From the NCBI RefSeq assembly GCF_050574275.1, contig NZ_CP192260.1, forward strand, positions 2,790,001 to 2,854,000: DNA of 64,000 bases, given 5' to 3'. Every line of letters starts with the position of its first letter. Position 1 is the stretch's first letter. Positions 17,756 through 25,226 of the stretch are shown here, one piece after another. This DNA is from Virgibacillus_F flavescens. GTDB taxonomy: Bacteria; Bacillota; Bacilli; Bacillales; Amphibacillaceae. The notes beneath the pieces are model-generated. The model ran no database searches and was not told the DNA's origin. It saw only the letters and a program-made list of their open reading frames with translations. The translations under genes were made by a program, and so were the position numbers.

Positions 17756-19918
17756 TTATGAATCCTGTTTTCTTTTGTTAACAAATTCAAATTTAATTTT
17801 CTGCCCTTCCAGCTTTAATGAAGCATTAAAAGACTTGCCGGATTTAGATTTCAGACCTTTAATAATACTTGTTTTTCCTTTTGCACATAAATCATTAATA
17901 TGTTTTTCTGTAAGTTTCTTTCCGAGAATTTTTGCCGGAAATGTTTGTTTACATCCATTTGCATAATTGGAACACCCATAAAAGGAACCTCTAAAACTAA
18001 TTCCCCCCTTGTTACAGGTTGGACAAGAGATATTCGAATTGGAATTTGGGATAGTTTCAATGGTTTCATCAATTGAATTAACCTGTAATTGCTTAGGTGT
18101 TTCTTCAATCAAACTATTTATGAATTTCTCAATGTTAGCTAAAAATTTATTTTGTGATCCTTCCCCCTTACCAATTTTCTTTAAATATGTTTCCCATTTT
18201 GCAGTCATTAACGGACTAGACAAAAGATTGCCATCAATTGATTGGCAAAGGATCTTACCTTTTGTTGTAACACTTATAATATTTTTAGTTACTTTAATGT
18301 AACCATGCCTTTTAATTGTTTCAATAATACTACTTCGGGTAGCTTCTGTACCAAGACCTTCAACTTCTTTTAAAATCTCCATGTCTTCTTCATTTTCTAC
18401 TGATTTTCCACATGTTTTCATCAAACCGATTAGTTGACCCTCTGTATAAGGCTTTGGTGGTGTGGTTTTTCCTTCTTTCAATTTTATTACACCTATTACA
18501 CTCTCCCCTTTTTCAAGTGATGGGAGAGCCTGAGATTCTTTATCTTTTTTATCTGATTTACTACTTTTGGCTTCCGGAAAAAGTTCCTTCCAACCTTTGC
18601 TAATTTCCGTGTTTCCTGTTGTTATAAATTCTAATCCATTAACATCTGTTATAACTTTTGTTTCTTCATACACATAATCCGAATGAAACATGGCAAGCAT
18701 AGTTCTGAGAACTTCAAAGTAAATATTGCGCTCTTCTTTTAACAAACATTGTAATGTGTTTTCTGATGGAATGTTTTTCGTTGGAACAATTGCATAATGC
18801 TCATTTACCTTAGATCCGTCAACAAACCTCTTATTAGGTTGTTCAGACACAATTGGAAAAGATTTATCTGCAACTTTCTGATACAGTTCAACTTTACCTG
18901 AGAGATAAGCAAATTCATTTTCGGTGATGTACTGTGCATCGGTACGCGGATAAGTGATTAGTTTCTTCTCATAAAGCCCCTGAGCGACTTTTAACACCTG
19001 TGCAGGGCTATACCTCCATTTCTTATTTGCAGTCGCCTGAAGGGTTGATAAGGCATGTAATTTCGGTGATTTTTTCCGTTTTTCTCTTTTGGATAATGAT
19101 TTTACGAATCCATTGTTCTTTTCATAAATATCATGTTGTTTAATAACACTTTGAACCTCTTCTTTATTTTCACTTTTAACTTTTGCTTTCCCAATATAAA
19201 AACCATTTTCTGCGGTAAAGTTTGCTTCAATTTCATAAAATGGTTTAGATACAAAGCTTTCTATTTCTTTTTGTCTCTCGTAAATGAGATAGACTGTCGG
19301 TGACTGCACACGTCCGATTGGTAAGATTTCTCTATTGCCCTTCTTTTGGAGTAGTAAAGTATAAAGCCGACTTCCATTCATTCCTACTAGCCAATCACTA
19401 ATTTGTCGTGCCTTCGCTTCTTCATAAAGTAATAAATCTTTCTTATTGTCTAGTAAATTATTAAAACCTTTACGCACTTCATCAATTTCTAAAGAGTTAA
19501 TCCATAATCTTTTAATCGTTTTGTTTTTTACTCCTGTCATATTGTGTATCGAATAAAAAATATTTGAACCTTCACGATCGACATCACAAGCATTAACGAT
19601 AGTTGTAATATCTGGATTATTGAACAACTTATTAATAACATTGAAATGAGTTTGTTTGTCCTTTACAACTTTAAATTCATATCTATCTGGTAAAATGGGT
19701 AATGTTTCGAGATTCCATGAACCCCATTCTTTCTTGTATTCTTTCGGTTCTCTTAACTCTACTAAATGACCAATTCCCCACGTAATTATTGCCCCTGAAG
19801 GAAACGTGCTGCATGGATTTAGTTCAATGAATGTTTTATCTTTTCTTTTGACAGAGAAAGCTTCACTATAAGCTTTCGCCTGTGATGGCTTTTCAGCTAG
19901 TATTAATACGGATGCCAT
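17756..19918 (-). CDS. topB: Element-borne DNA topoisomerase III (topB-2), complete
   Basis: A 720-residue type IA topoisomerase. The Toprim domain starts LILAEKPSQA and contains VNACDVDREG. The active-site tyrosine is in LITYPRTDAQ, and the C-terminal zinc motif CPTC...GC...C is followed by an unusual lysine-rich tail. It is full length, unlike the split resident copy (718 residues when rejoined), and clearly diverged from it. It lies directly upstream of recombinase 1, and AGGAG precedes the ATG. The DREG codons here read GATCGTGAAGGT; on the plus strand the core-equivalent is CTTCACG, two mismatches from CTTCCCT. It may restore TopB function after insertion, assist transposition, or both. 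Confidence 0.93.
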   Translation of the reverse strand: MASVLILAEKPSQAKAYSEAFSVKRKDKTFIELNPCSTFPSGAIITWGIGHLVELREPKEYKKEWGSWNLETLPILPDRYEFKVVKDKQTHFNVINKLFNNPDITTIVNACDVDREGSNIFYSIHNMTGVKNKTIKRLWINSLEIDEVRKGFNNLLDNKKDLLLYEEAKARQISDWLVGMNGSRLYTLLLQKKGNREILPIGRVQSPTVYLIYERQKEIESFVSKPFYEIEANFTAENGFYIGKAKVKSENKEEVQSVIKQHDIYEKNNGFVKSLSKREKRKKSPKLHALSTLQATANKKWRYSPAQVLKVAQGLYEKKLITYPRTDAQYITENEFAYLSGKVELYQKVADKSFPIVSEQPNKRFVDGSKVNEHYAIVPTKNIPSENTLQCLLKEERNIYFEVLRTMLAMFHSDYVYEETKVITDVNGLEFITTGNTEISKGWKELFPEAKSSKSDKKDKESQALPSLEKGESVIGVIKLKEGKTTPPKPYTEGQLIGLMKTCGKSVENEEDMEILKEVEGLGTEATRSSIIETIKRHGYIKVTKNIISVTTKGKILCQSIDGNLLSSPLMTAKWETYLKKIGKGEGSQNKFLANIEKFINSLIEETPKQLQVNSIDETIETIPNSNSNISCPTCNKGGISFRGSFYGCSNYANGCKQTFPAKILGKKLTEKHINDLCAKGKTSIIKGLKSKSGKSFNASLKLEGQKIKFEFVNKRKQDS

Positions 19919-20015
19919 TTTTAAGTCAATCTCCTATATTTCAGATTTGCATTGATATAAGACTTGTTCGACTATTTTATAAAGTCGAACAATCGCTTCG
20001 TTTTGTTAAATCGAA

Positions 20016-20375
20016 TCACTCTATAATATCATTAACTAGTTTGCATACGTCCATAATATTAAACGGTTTAGCAAGTATGTGCTTCACAAGTAGGCACTCC
20101 TCGCCTTCTTTACTAATTTCTTCCGCTAATCCACTCATCAGAATAGAAGGAAGATCGATGTTTTCCTTCTCCATTTGACGCAAGACATCCAATCCATCCA
20201 TAACTGGAAGTTTATAATCCAGCATTATTAAATCAAAATTTCGAGTCTGCATCTGTTCAATTGCTTCCTTACCGGTATTTGCTGTTGTTACTTGATATCC
20301 TTCGTTTGTAAAAACTTCATACAACAATAAACAAATACCAGGCTGATCATCTACTACTAAAATATGTTTTTTCAT
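20016..20375 (-). CDS. spo0F: Spo0F-like single-domain response regulator
   Basis: A 119-residue receiver domain without an output domain. Spo0F hallmarks are present: VVDDQPGI, then LLLYEVFTNEGYQV, phosphoacceptor Asp in LIMLDYKLPVMDG, Ser in ILMSG where Spo0F has Thr, and Lys in AKPF. Spo0F relays phosphate from sensor kinases to Spo0B in the sporulation phosphorelay. A decayed pyrG 3' end lies immediately upstream on the same strand, and pyrG is a neighbour of spo0F in Bacillus chromosomes, which supports the identity. As cargo on the element it is probably a second copy and could alter sporulation timing. Confidence 0.8.
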   Translation of the reverse strand: MKKHILVVDDQPGICLLLYEVFTNEGYQVTTANTGKEAIEQMQTRNFDLIMLDYKLPVMDGLDVLRQMEKENIDLPSILMSGLAEEISKEGEECLLVKHILAKPFNIMDVCKLVNDIIE

Positions 20376-20510
20376 TGCATCTATCCTTAACCTTCCTTTA
20401 CTTCATTCTTGTTTATTAAAAACAATTATTTCTATTATATAATTTTTTCTGCTATTTAGCATCTTTCAAATTTTACAAACTGCATTGTCTGGGGTGTAGG
20501 TTATCATTTA

Positions 20511-20700
20511 TTACTGATTATTTTCGGAATCTGTAACTACCGCACCAATAAAACCATTAAAAAGCTCTCCAAAAAATAAATCCTTTATCTCCCATTTATT
20601 CTCTAAAATCATTATTGAATTCATAACGATGACGTTGACGTTCGTACACCAAATTTTCCTTGCCATATGCTTCTTTTACCTTGGGTATGTGGATGTGCGA
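20511..20700 (-). pseudogene. pyrG: Decayed 3' end of pyrG (CTP synthase)
   Basis: On the minus strand about 20671-20593 reads KEAYGKENLVYERQRHRYEF then NNDFRE, matching the CTP synthase glutaminase segment (family form AYGKE..YERHRHRYEFNN). A stop then replaces the expected Gln, followed in frame by MGDKGFIF. One frame over, ELFNGFIGAVVTDSENNQ ends at 20511, resembling the PyrG C-terminus (PLFRDFIGA). About 50 residues between these parts are deleted, so this is a remnant. It sits just upstream of the spo0F-like gene, preserving pyrG-spo0F gene order. Confidence 0.75.
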
Positions 20701-20754
20701 AGATTGGTTTCTCACTGCACTAGGTTATAAACCACCATTTGTCTTCTAATAAAT

Positions 20755-20806
20755 ATAAACATGCTATGTCTTAGTATAATTTTATACTAAGACATAGCAT
20801 GTTTAT
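20755..20806. repeat. Perfect 24-bp inverted repeat with 4-nt loop
   Basis: 20755-20778 is exactly complementary to 20783-20806 around a 4-nt loop (left arm starts ATAAACATGCTATG). It lies in the 700-bp gap between the pyrG remnant (minus) and the collagen-like gene (plus). Apart from this and the remnant I see nothing coding in 20376-21075. It could be an orphaned bidirectional terminator or the end of a lost small element. Confidence 0.7.
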
Positions 20807-21075
20807 TTTGAGACGACAGCTGAAGAATTCCTACTTATTCGCAGTATGAAAGATGTAAAATTATTGAGAAACTTAAAGGGGATCCATCTCATTCAAGATC
20901 GGAGACACAAGTAATCGACCGAGGGATATTGGGAACTATATCGTGATAGTTGCTTCTCGTTTTAGCAATATCGATTATCCATTTACAAGACCAATTCATA
21001 TACGTCTAGACTTACGTACAATCCAAACTTTGCATAGGACATATCATATAAGATGAAAATTAATGAGGTGAAAAC

Positions 21076-21708
21076 ATGTCCAAAAAAAAGAAAGTATCTA
21101 TAATAAAACTTAATGAATGTTGTCCGCCATTACGTGATAATAGATGTCCTCCTTCTTGCCCTCCTGGCCCTGTAGGACCACGAGGACCGCAAGGAGAACC
21201 TGGCCCTCCAGGCCCCCCTTGTATGAGCATTTGTGATTGTTGTGTTTCTCCACTTCAGTCCGTCTTACAACAACTTATTGGGCAAACTGTGATTCTCAGC
21301 ACTGTTGCGGATGCACCAAATGTACCTCCTCTCTTTTTTTTATTCACAATTACTGAGGTGGATGATTTTTTAGTTACTGTTACAGACGGAGCGAGAACCT
21401 TTGTGGTAAATATCTCTGATGTATTAGGTGTAGGATTTTTACCACCCGGGCCAACTATTAACTTATTGCCACCTGATGTTTCTGATTGTGAATGTGATTG
21501 TCGTGAACGACCTATTAGAGAGTTGCTGGGTACTCTTATCGGTTCTACAGTAGATATTTTAGTAAGCACTGGTTCTATTGCATCAAATTTTAACGTTGAA
21601 CAAACAGGTCTTGGCATAGTGTTAGGTACTTTATTAATCAATGAAGAAATCGTTAGATTTGCAATTTCAACTTGCAAAATTACAGCTGTAGGGCAGCCGA
21701 TTGAATAA
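21076..21708 (+). CDS. Collagen-like spore surface/exosporium-type protein
   Basis: A 210-residue protein. A Cys/Pro-rich N-terminus (CCPPLRDNRCPPSCPPG) is followed by six to seven collagen GXY triplets (GPVGPRGPQGEPGPPGPP), then CMSICDCC. Two related modules of about 60 residues follow, each opening with (L/I)..LLG/LIG.TV (LQQLIGQTVILST and LGTLIGSTVDILV), separated by a CECDC cluster. Short collagen repeats plus Cys clusters are typical of Bacillales spore coat or exosporium proteins. AGGTG lies at correct spacing before the ATG. CATATCATA at 21040-21048 fits a mother-cell sigma -10, but I could not find a convincing -35. It is an unexpected cargo on a defence element. Confidence 0.75.
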   Translation: MSKKKKVSIIKLNECCPPLRDNRCPPSCPPGPVGPRGPQGEPGPPGPPCMSICDCCVSPLQSVLQQLIGQTVILSTVADAPNVPPLFFLFTITEVDDFLVTVTDGARTFVVNISDVLGVGFLPPGPTINLLPPDVSDCECDCRERPIRELLGTLIGSTVDILVSTGSIASNFNVEQTGLGIVLGTLLINEEIVRFAISTCKITAVGQPIE

Positions 21709-21851
21709 GTTGGCCCCCAGAAATTTCGCATTTTTACAACACTAAGACTGCGCTATTTTATAGGTTTAAAAACGTGTGATTTAACTACGTTAGGACTTGT
21801 AAGACAGGCCATATGAGATACTGGAACAGCTATTTTATCGCAATATAGATT

Positions 21852-21877
21852 GACGACTCAATAAATTTTGAGTCGTC
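21852..21877. repeat. 9-bp hairpin GACGACTCA downstream of the collagen-like gene
   Basis: GACGACTCA (21852-21860) pairs perfectly with TGAGTCGTC (21869-21877). It is placed as a terminator between convergent reading directions but has no strong T run on either side. Confidence 0.5.
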
Positions 21878-21883
21878 TTCACG

Positions 21884-22087
21884 TTAAGGGGGCATTACCA
21901 AAACAGGAACGCTTCCTTTAATTATGGTTTGAACAATACATTGGAAATTTCCTTGCACTATTAGATTTGTAACAGTTAAGTACATTTTTCGATCAAAAAT
22001 AGGATAAATACCTTTAATATCCGTAATCAACGTGTCACACTCGATGTTCGAACGTGCGCCATCATCATATTTAATTTTCAGTTTCAG
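21884..22087 (-). pseudogene. Small hypothetical ORF, probably frameshifted at its start
   Basis: The minus strand holds an open frame ending at 21884 with protein-like sequence (KIKYDDGARSNIECDTLITD and FDRKMYLTVTNLIVQGNFQC). A strong AGGAGAAG site and ATG (22106) precede it, but that ATG opens a different frame that stops after 11 codons. A one-base change near 22087 would join them into a protein of about 73 residues. I do not recognise it. The remaining bases in 21709-22301 show no other coding signal. Confidence 0.4.
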
Positions 22088-22301
22088 TCAAAATTATTTT
22101 ACTCATTTCTCTTCTCCTTTACATAGATTGTTACTCCCTATCTTAAATAGAAACCTGTATACTCAGGATTATATATAGTTTTATATATTCGGTAAGTCTT
22201 ATTTCAATGCTCTAAAAAACAATTATAGGGAGTCATTAGCTCCAATCCTGCAAATACTTTAAACAGGGTTCTTTTATGTTCATTTTCCATTTTAATTATT
22301 C

Positions 22302-22634
22302 TTACAAAAAAGTCCCTATACATAATTGCTCTTGCCTCTTTATGTAGAATGTTTTTTCTCTAGCAATTCTAGATGTCAAGTTAGCTGCATTTTTATCTAA
22401 TGAGCGGTGATCCTTTCCAACTCTTTGAGCGATTGTTTTTGATCTTCCAACATACAGATGTCTGTCTTTCGAATCAGATATGAGGTAAATGCCTGGAGTA
22501 GGTTCTTTATCTCCAAAAAGAGAATGAATTCGACTTTTTGTTATAGTTTTAATAGGATGTCTCTTACTTTCAGTTAACTCTTTTAAAATGATAGGAAAGC
22601 TCTCAATCATTTTGTAGAATTCCAAATACTTCAA
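22302..22634 (-). CDS. GIY-YIG nuclease-domain protein
   Basis: A 110-residue protein with the GIY-YIG core: PTPGIYLISD, then HLYVGRSKTIAQRV with the catalytic Arg, and a downstream His in KDHRS. The N-terminal 45 residues are basic and helical. The protein ends soon after the domain (QEQLCIGTFL), so it may be shortened; the usual downstream catalytic Glu is not evident beyond the REK segment. It is the last gene before the right end of the element. It could be a stand-alone homing-type or repair-like nuclease; a role in element mobility is possible but not shown. Confidence 0.75.
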   Translation of the reverse strand: MKYLEFYKMIESFPIILKELTESKRHPIKTITKSRIHSLFGDKEPTPGIYLISDSKDRHLYVGRSKTIAQRVGKDHRSLDKNAANLTSRIAREKTFYIKRQEQLCIGTFL

Positions 22635-22672
22635 CTTCTTATATCAGTATAGGGCTCTGTATTTACACATAT

Positions 22673-22695
22673 CACTAACTCACTATAACTTCCCT
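22673..22695 (-). repeat. Right attachment site and element terminus
   Basis: The core CTTCCCT lies at 22689-22695. Reading inward on the minus strand after one extra base is TATAGTGAGTTAGTG (22687-22673), which matches the left terminus at 11 of 15 positions, with AGTTAG identical. Confidence 0.85.
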
Positions 22696-23040
22696 GTCAT
22701 AATCACAAGCAGAAACAATCATTTGCACGTCAGATCTGCGCATTAAAGACTGTATGATTTTCAACTGTTTGCGTGCTCCACCATCAGCTTTCTCCCTATT
22801 TCGTGGATCACTTTTAACCTTATATTTGAATTCATTTGGAATAAAAGGGAAATTGTCCATCTTCCACCTTGTCATTTTGCTGTCATAATCTTTCGCATCG
22901 AGAAGCTGCAGAAGATGTCCAAATGCCCAGGTAATAATATAGCCATCACCTTCAAAATAGCCGTCTTTTTTGTTTTTGATTTTCAGTGCATCTGCAATGT
23001 TTTTTGCTACAGAGGGTTTTTCTGCGAGGATTAATCTCAT
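22677..23040 (-). pseudogene. topB: DNA topoisomerase III (topB), 5' fragment
   Basis: Encodes the start of TopB: MRLILAEKPSVAKNIADALK, then ACDYDRE, where TopB should continue G-Q-V-I-G. Instead the frame runs into element sequence (VIVS) and stops. Start: ATG at 23040, preceded by AGGTGAG; a GTG at 23052 overlaps that site and is unlikely. The breakpoint lies inside the DxDxEG metal-binding motif of the Toprim domain. The continuation is at 3746-5550. It keeps the native promoter, so a useless peptide of about 120 residues may be made. Confidence 0.93.
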
Positions 23041-23118
23041 ATTTTTTCTCACCTATCCATTGTTTTTTTCCAGTATATCACAAATCGAAAACTAAGGGAA
23101 CGAATGTTCTGCGGTTAA

Positions 23119-24063
23119 TTAATCAGCTTTCTTCAATTTCAGTACGTTGATCTGCGGTGGATTAAAAAATCGGAAATTCAAAAAGGTAATCGCGTCACTA
23201 CTACCAAGTCCAGTACTTACATATTGCTGTATTCCGTCATATTCCCATAATCCTTTCACCCTGTCTTGAGGAGGGAAGAAACCTCCGTTATCTGACCAGG
23301 CTTCCGGAACAAAGAGTGCCCCAACTAATGGAAGACGTATTTGCCCGCCGTGATAATGGCCGGCAATAAGCAGGTCAAAATCTTTCATTTCCAGCTTTGA
23401 ATCGTTATTAATTTGATCTATACGTTGGTCCACGACAGGATAGTGATTAAGCGCAATTATTACATTCTCATCTGTTATTTTATCGAATTTTTTCAGTAAA
23501 CCTTTTTGGTAAGTTATATACTTTTTCGAACTGCTATAACTCGGATTAGGAATTCCATTTTTTCTTCCAATGTTTCCTATTGCTAATTCAAAATTAACAA
23601 AATTAATTTTTGTACCACTTAACTCAACAGTATCCATTGATTCTAAAAAGGTCACTCCTCTTTTCTCTAGACCTTGTACAAACTCACTTTTCTCAATCCC
23701 CTCTGTAACATGATAACTTTCCGGATCTGCATTACCTGGTACATACCAGGCATTTTTCTTATTGGTTATACCATCCAATATTGAATAAAATGGTTTATAA
23801 TTGTTACTTTTAATTCCGTCCAGCATATCCCCTGTAAAAACAATTGCGTCATAGTTAATAGAATTAATAGTCTCAATAAGTTTCTCTTGATTTTCACCGA
23901 AAACTTCTTCATGTAAATCGGATATTTGAAGAATAGAGAATCCATTGAATTCTTCTGGTAAGCCTTTTATTTCCACTTCCTGATCCACAATGGTAATACG
24001 ATTGTTTTCCCAAATTATATAGCCTATAAAGATAATAATGGTTACTAGCAGACCTATTAACAT
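23119..24063 (-). CDS. Membrane-anchored calcineurin-like metallophosphoesterase (YkuE/YaeI type)
   Basis: A 314-residue protein. One N-terminal membrane helix (LIGLLVTIIIFIGYIIW) is followed by a two-metal phosphoesterase domain: ISDLHEE, FTGDMLDG, GNADPE, NHYP and GHYHGGQ. Relatives hydrolyse phosphodiesters such as lipid headgroups at the membrane. A start at 24063 fits its AGAAGG site. It lies upstream of topB on the same strand and just downstream of the RiPP region, but appears unrelated to either. The precise substrate cannot be read from sequence. Confidence 0.85.
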   Translation of the reverse strand: MLIGLLVTIIIFIGYIIWENNRITIVDQEVEIKGLPEEFNGFSILQISDLHEEVFGENQEKLIETINSINYDAIVFTGDMLDGIKSNNYKPFYSILDGITNKKNAWYVPGNADPESYHVTEGIEKSEFVQGLEKRGVTFLESMDTVELSGTKINFVNFELAIGNIGRKNGIPNPSYSSSKKYITYQKGLLKKFDKITDENVIIALNHYPVVDQRIDQINNDSKLEMKDFDLLIAGHYHGGQIRLPLVGALFVPEAWSDNGGFFPPQDRVKGLWEYDGIQQYVSTGLGSSDAITFLNFRFFNPPQINVLKLKKAD

Positions 24064-24116
24064 CCTATACCTTCTATTTTCAATGATAATCGCTCTCCAA
24101 TTCAGGATAATTTAAG

Positions 24117-25211
24117 TTAATAACCTCGAGTTTTGACACTTCTAATTAAGCCTATACATCTTTGCTTATAAAGACACGATAGCTTAATAATGTAAAATTT
24201 TCTTTTAAAAGTTTGCTTAAGTTCAGCTTCAAGCTCGTAATTTCTCGGAAAAAGCCAATTTACCAGCTCAATCGCTCGATGCTTTGAGGTATCGTAACTT
24301 AAGAACTTGTAATGAATGAAACGCATATACTGATCCAATAGGACATTTTGATATCTTTTATCGTTAATTCCATTTTTAAGAGGAAATTCATTATAAAAAT
24401 GTAACATTGGAAACTTTTCATATACTGCAGAAAGTGTCTGTTTTACTCTTCGTAAAGTACAATCTATTTTGGCATCATTTAAAAGAACTTCATAGTCTAT
24501 TTTACTCTTAGAAAAAACGATTAAGTGAGCTATGTCCAGGTAGTGTCTCAGAGAATCTAAATTATGTCTCCATCCATGCAGGCACATTAGATAAAAAACA
24601 TGGTAATCAGATAAGCTTTTAACATATTGAGACCTATCAAATGGTATAGCCTTGTCCCAAAACTCTTCAATTCTAAATTCAGACGTTGATTGCTTTAGGA
24701 TATCCCAATGAACTTCAACTGTTAGAGGTACTAAAGACCCAACAATTTCCTTACTGAAACTGCAATGAAAATGAGAAGGTATAAACGCTTCCTCTAGTTC
24801 AAATCCCGTTGATTTCACTATTTCAATTGCTTTATTCACATCTTTCTCTCTAACCAATAGATCTATATCTGAAGTAGCTCTTGCACCAATACTACCGAAA
24901 TACTTTTCAGCAAAATACACCCCTTTAAGCGGTATGACTTCAATTCCAGCAAAATTAAGTTTATTAAGTATTATATCAGTCTGACTTTTTATTAATATAT
25001 TTTTATACAGTACTTCCTTGTATCCCGCTTGTAGTTTTTCTTTAACAAAAATAGGGATACTATCCAGTCTCCCTTGATTTGATAATAGTTGATAAACCTG
25101 TGGAAGTATGGAATCATTTTCGGCGAGCTCAATTAATTCCCCATAAAAAGATGGGTTGAAATTATCGTTTGAATTTGGATTATATAGCCAATCCATCAAC
25201 CTATTATCCAT
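24117..25211 (-). CDS. Nucleotidyltransferase-like protein (NTP_transf_5 type), second RiPP module
   Basis: A 364-residue protein with the VIPLKGVYFAEKYFG and SDIDLLV signature of the Bacillales nucleotidyltransferase-like family (PF14907 type), including the GS..(R)..SD.D acidic pair, plus TVEVHWDI downstream. These proteins recur in lasso-peptide and PqqD-containing clusters; their reaction is not established. It is the last gene of the second module, 16 bp after the ABC transporter gene. A paralogue sits at 30748. AAAGGTGG precedes the ATG. Confidence 0.8.
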   Translation of the reverse strand: MDNRLMDWLYNPNSNDNFNPSFYGELIELAENDSILPQVYQLLSNQGRLDSIPIFVKEKLQAGYKEVLYKNILIKSQTDIILNKLNFAGIEVIPLKGVYFAEKYFGSIGARATSDIDLLVREKDVNKAIEIVKSTGFELEEAFIPSHFHCSFSKEIVGSLVPLTVEVHWDILKQSTSEFRIEEFWDKAIPFDRSQYVKSLSDYHVFYLMCLHGWRHNLDSLRHYLDIAHLIVFSKSKIDYEVLLNDAKIDCTLRRVKQTLSAVYEKFPMLHFYNEFPLKNGINDKRYQNVLLDQYMRFIHYKFLSYDTSKHRAIELVNWLFPRNYELEAELKQTFKRKFYIIKLSCLYKQRCIGLIRSVKTRGY

Positions 25212-25226
25212 CTACCATCCACCTTT

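Larger units (their letters stand above)
5558..22695. mobile_element. 17.1-kb Tn554-like tyrosine-recombinase element inserted in topB
   Basis: Boundaries come from the disrupted target. CTTCCCT occurs at 5551-5557 and 22689-22695, and removing everything between one copy and the other rebuilds topB in frame. The ends are imperfect inverted repeats (11 of 15 matches). Contents, right to left on the minus strand: a GIY-YIG gene, a decayed small ORF, a collagen-like gene (plus strand), a pyrG remnant, spo0F-like, topB-2, three tyrosine recombinases, a TnpC-like gene, a plus-strand unknown gene, an XRE regulator and a Lamassu-type operon. No relaxase, VirB4, FtsK-type or phage structural gene is present, so this is a transposon or integrated circle rather than a conjugative element or prophage. 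The left 12 kb is visibly more A/T-rich than the flanks. Confidence 0.88.

Noticed and set aside
21255..21731. 158-codon open frame antisense to the collagen-like gene
   Set aside because: It mirrors the repetitive Gly/Pro/Val coding strand, has no ribosome binding site and no recognisable domain.
21852..21877. Calling the GACGACTCA hairpin a definite terminator
   Set aside because: No T run follows on either strand, so it is listed only as a hairpin.
5558..22695. Integrative conjugative element or prophage, suggested by topoisomerase and recombinase genes
   Set aside because: No relaxase, coupling protein, VirB4-like ATPase, replication initiator or phage structural gene is present. Three overlapping tyrosine recombinases plus a TnpC-like gene fit a Tn554-like element better.
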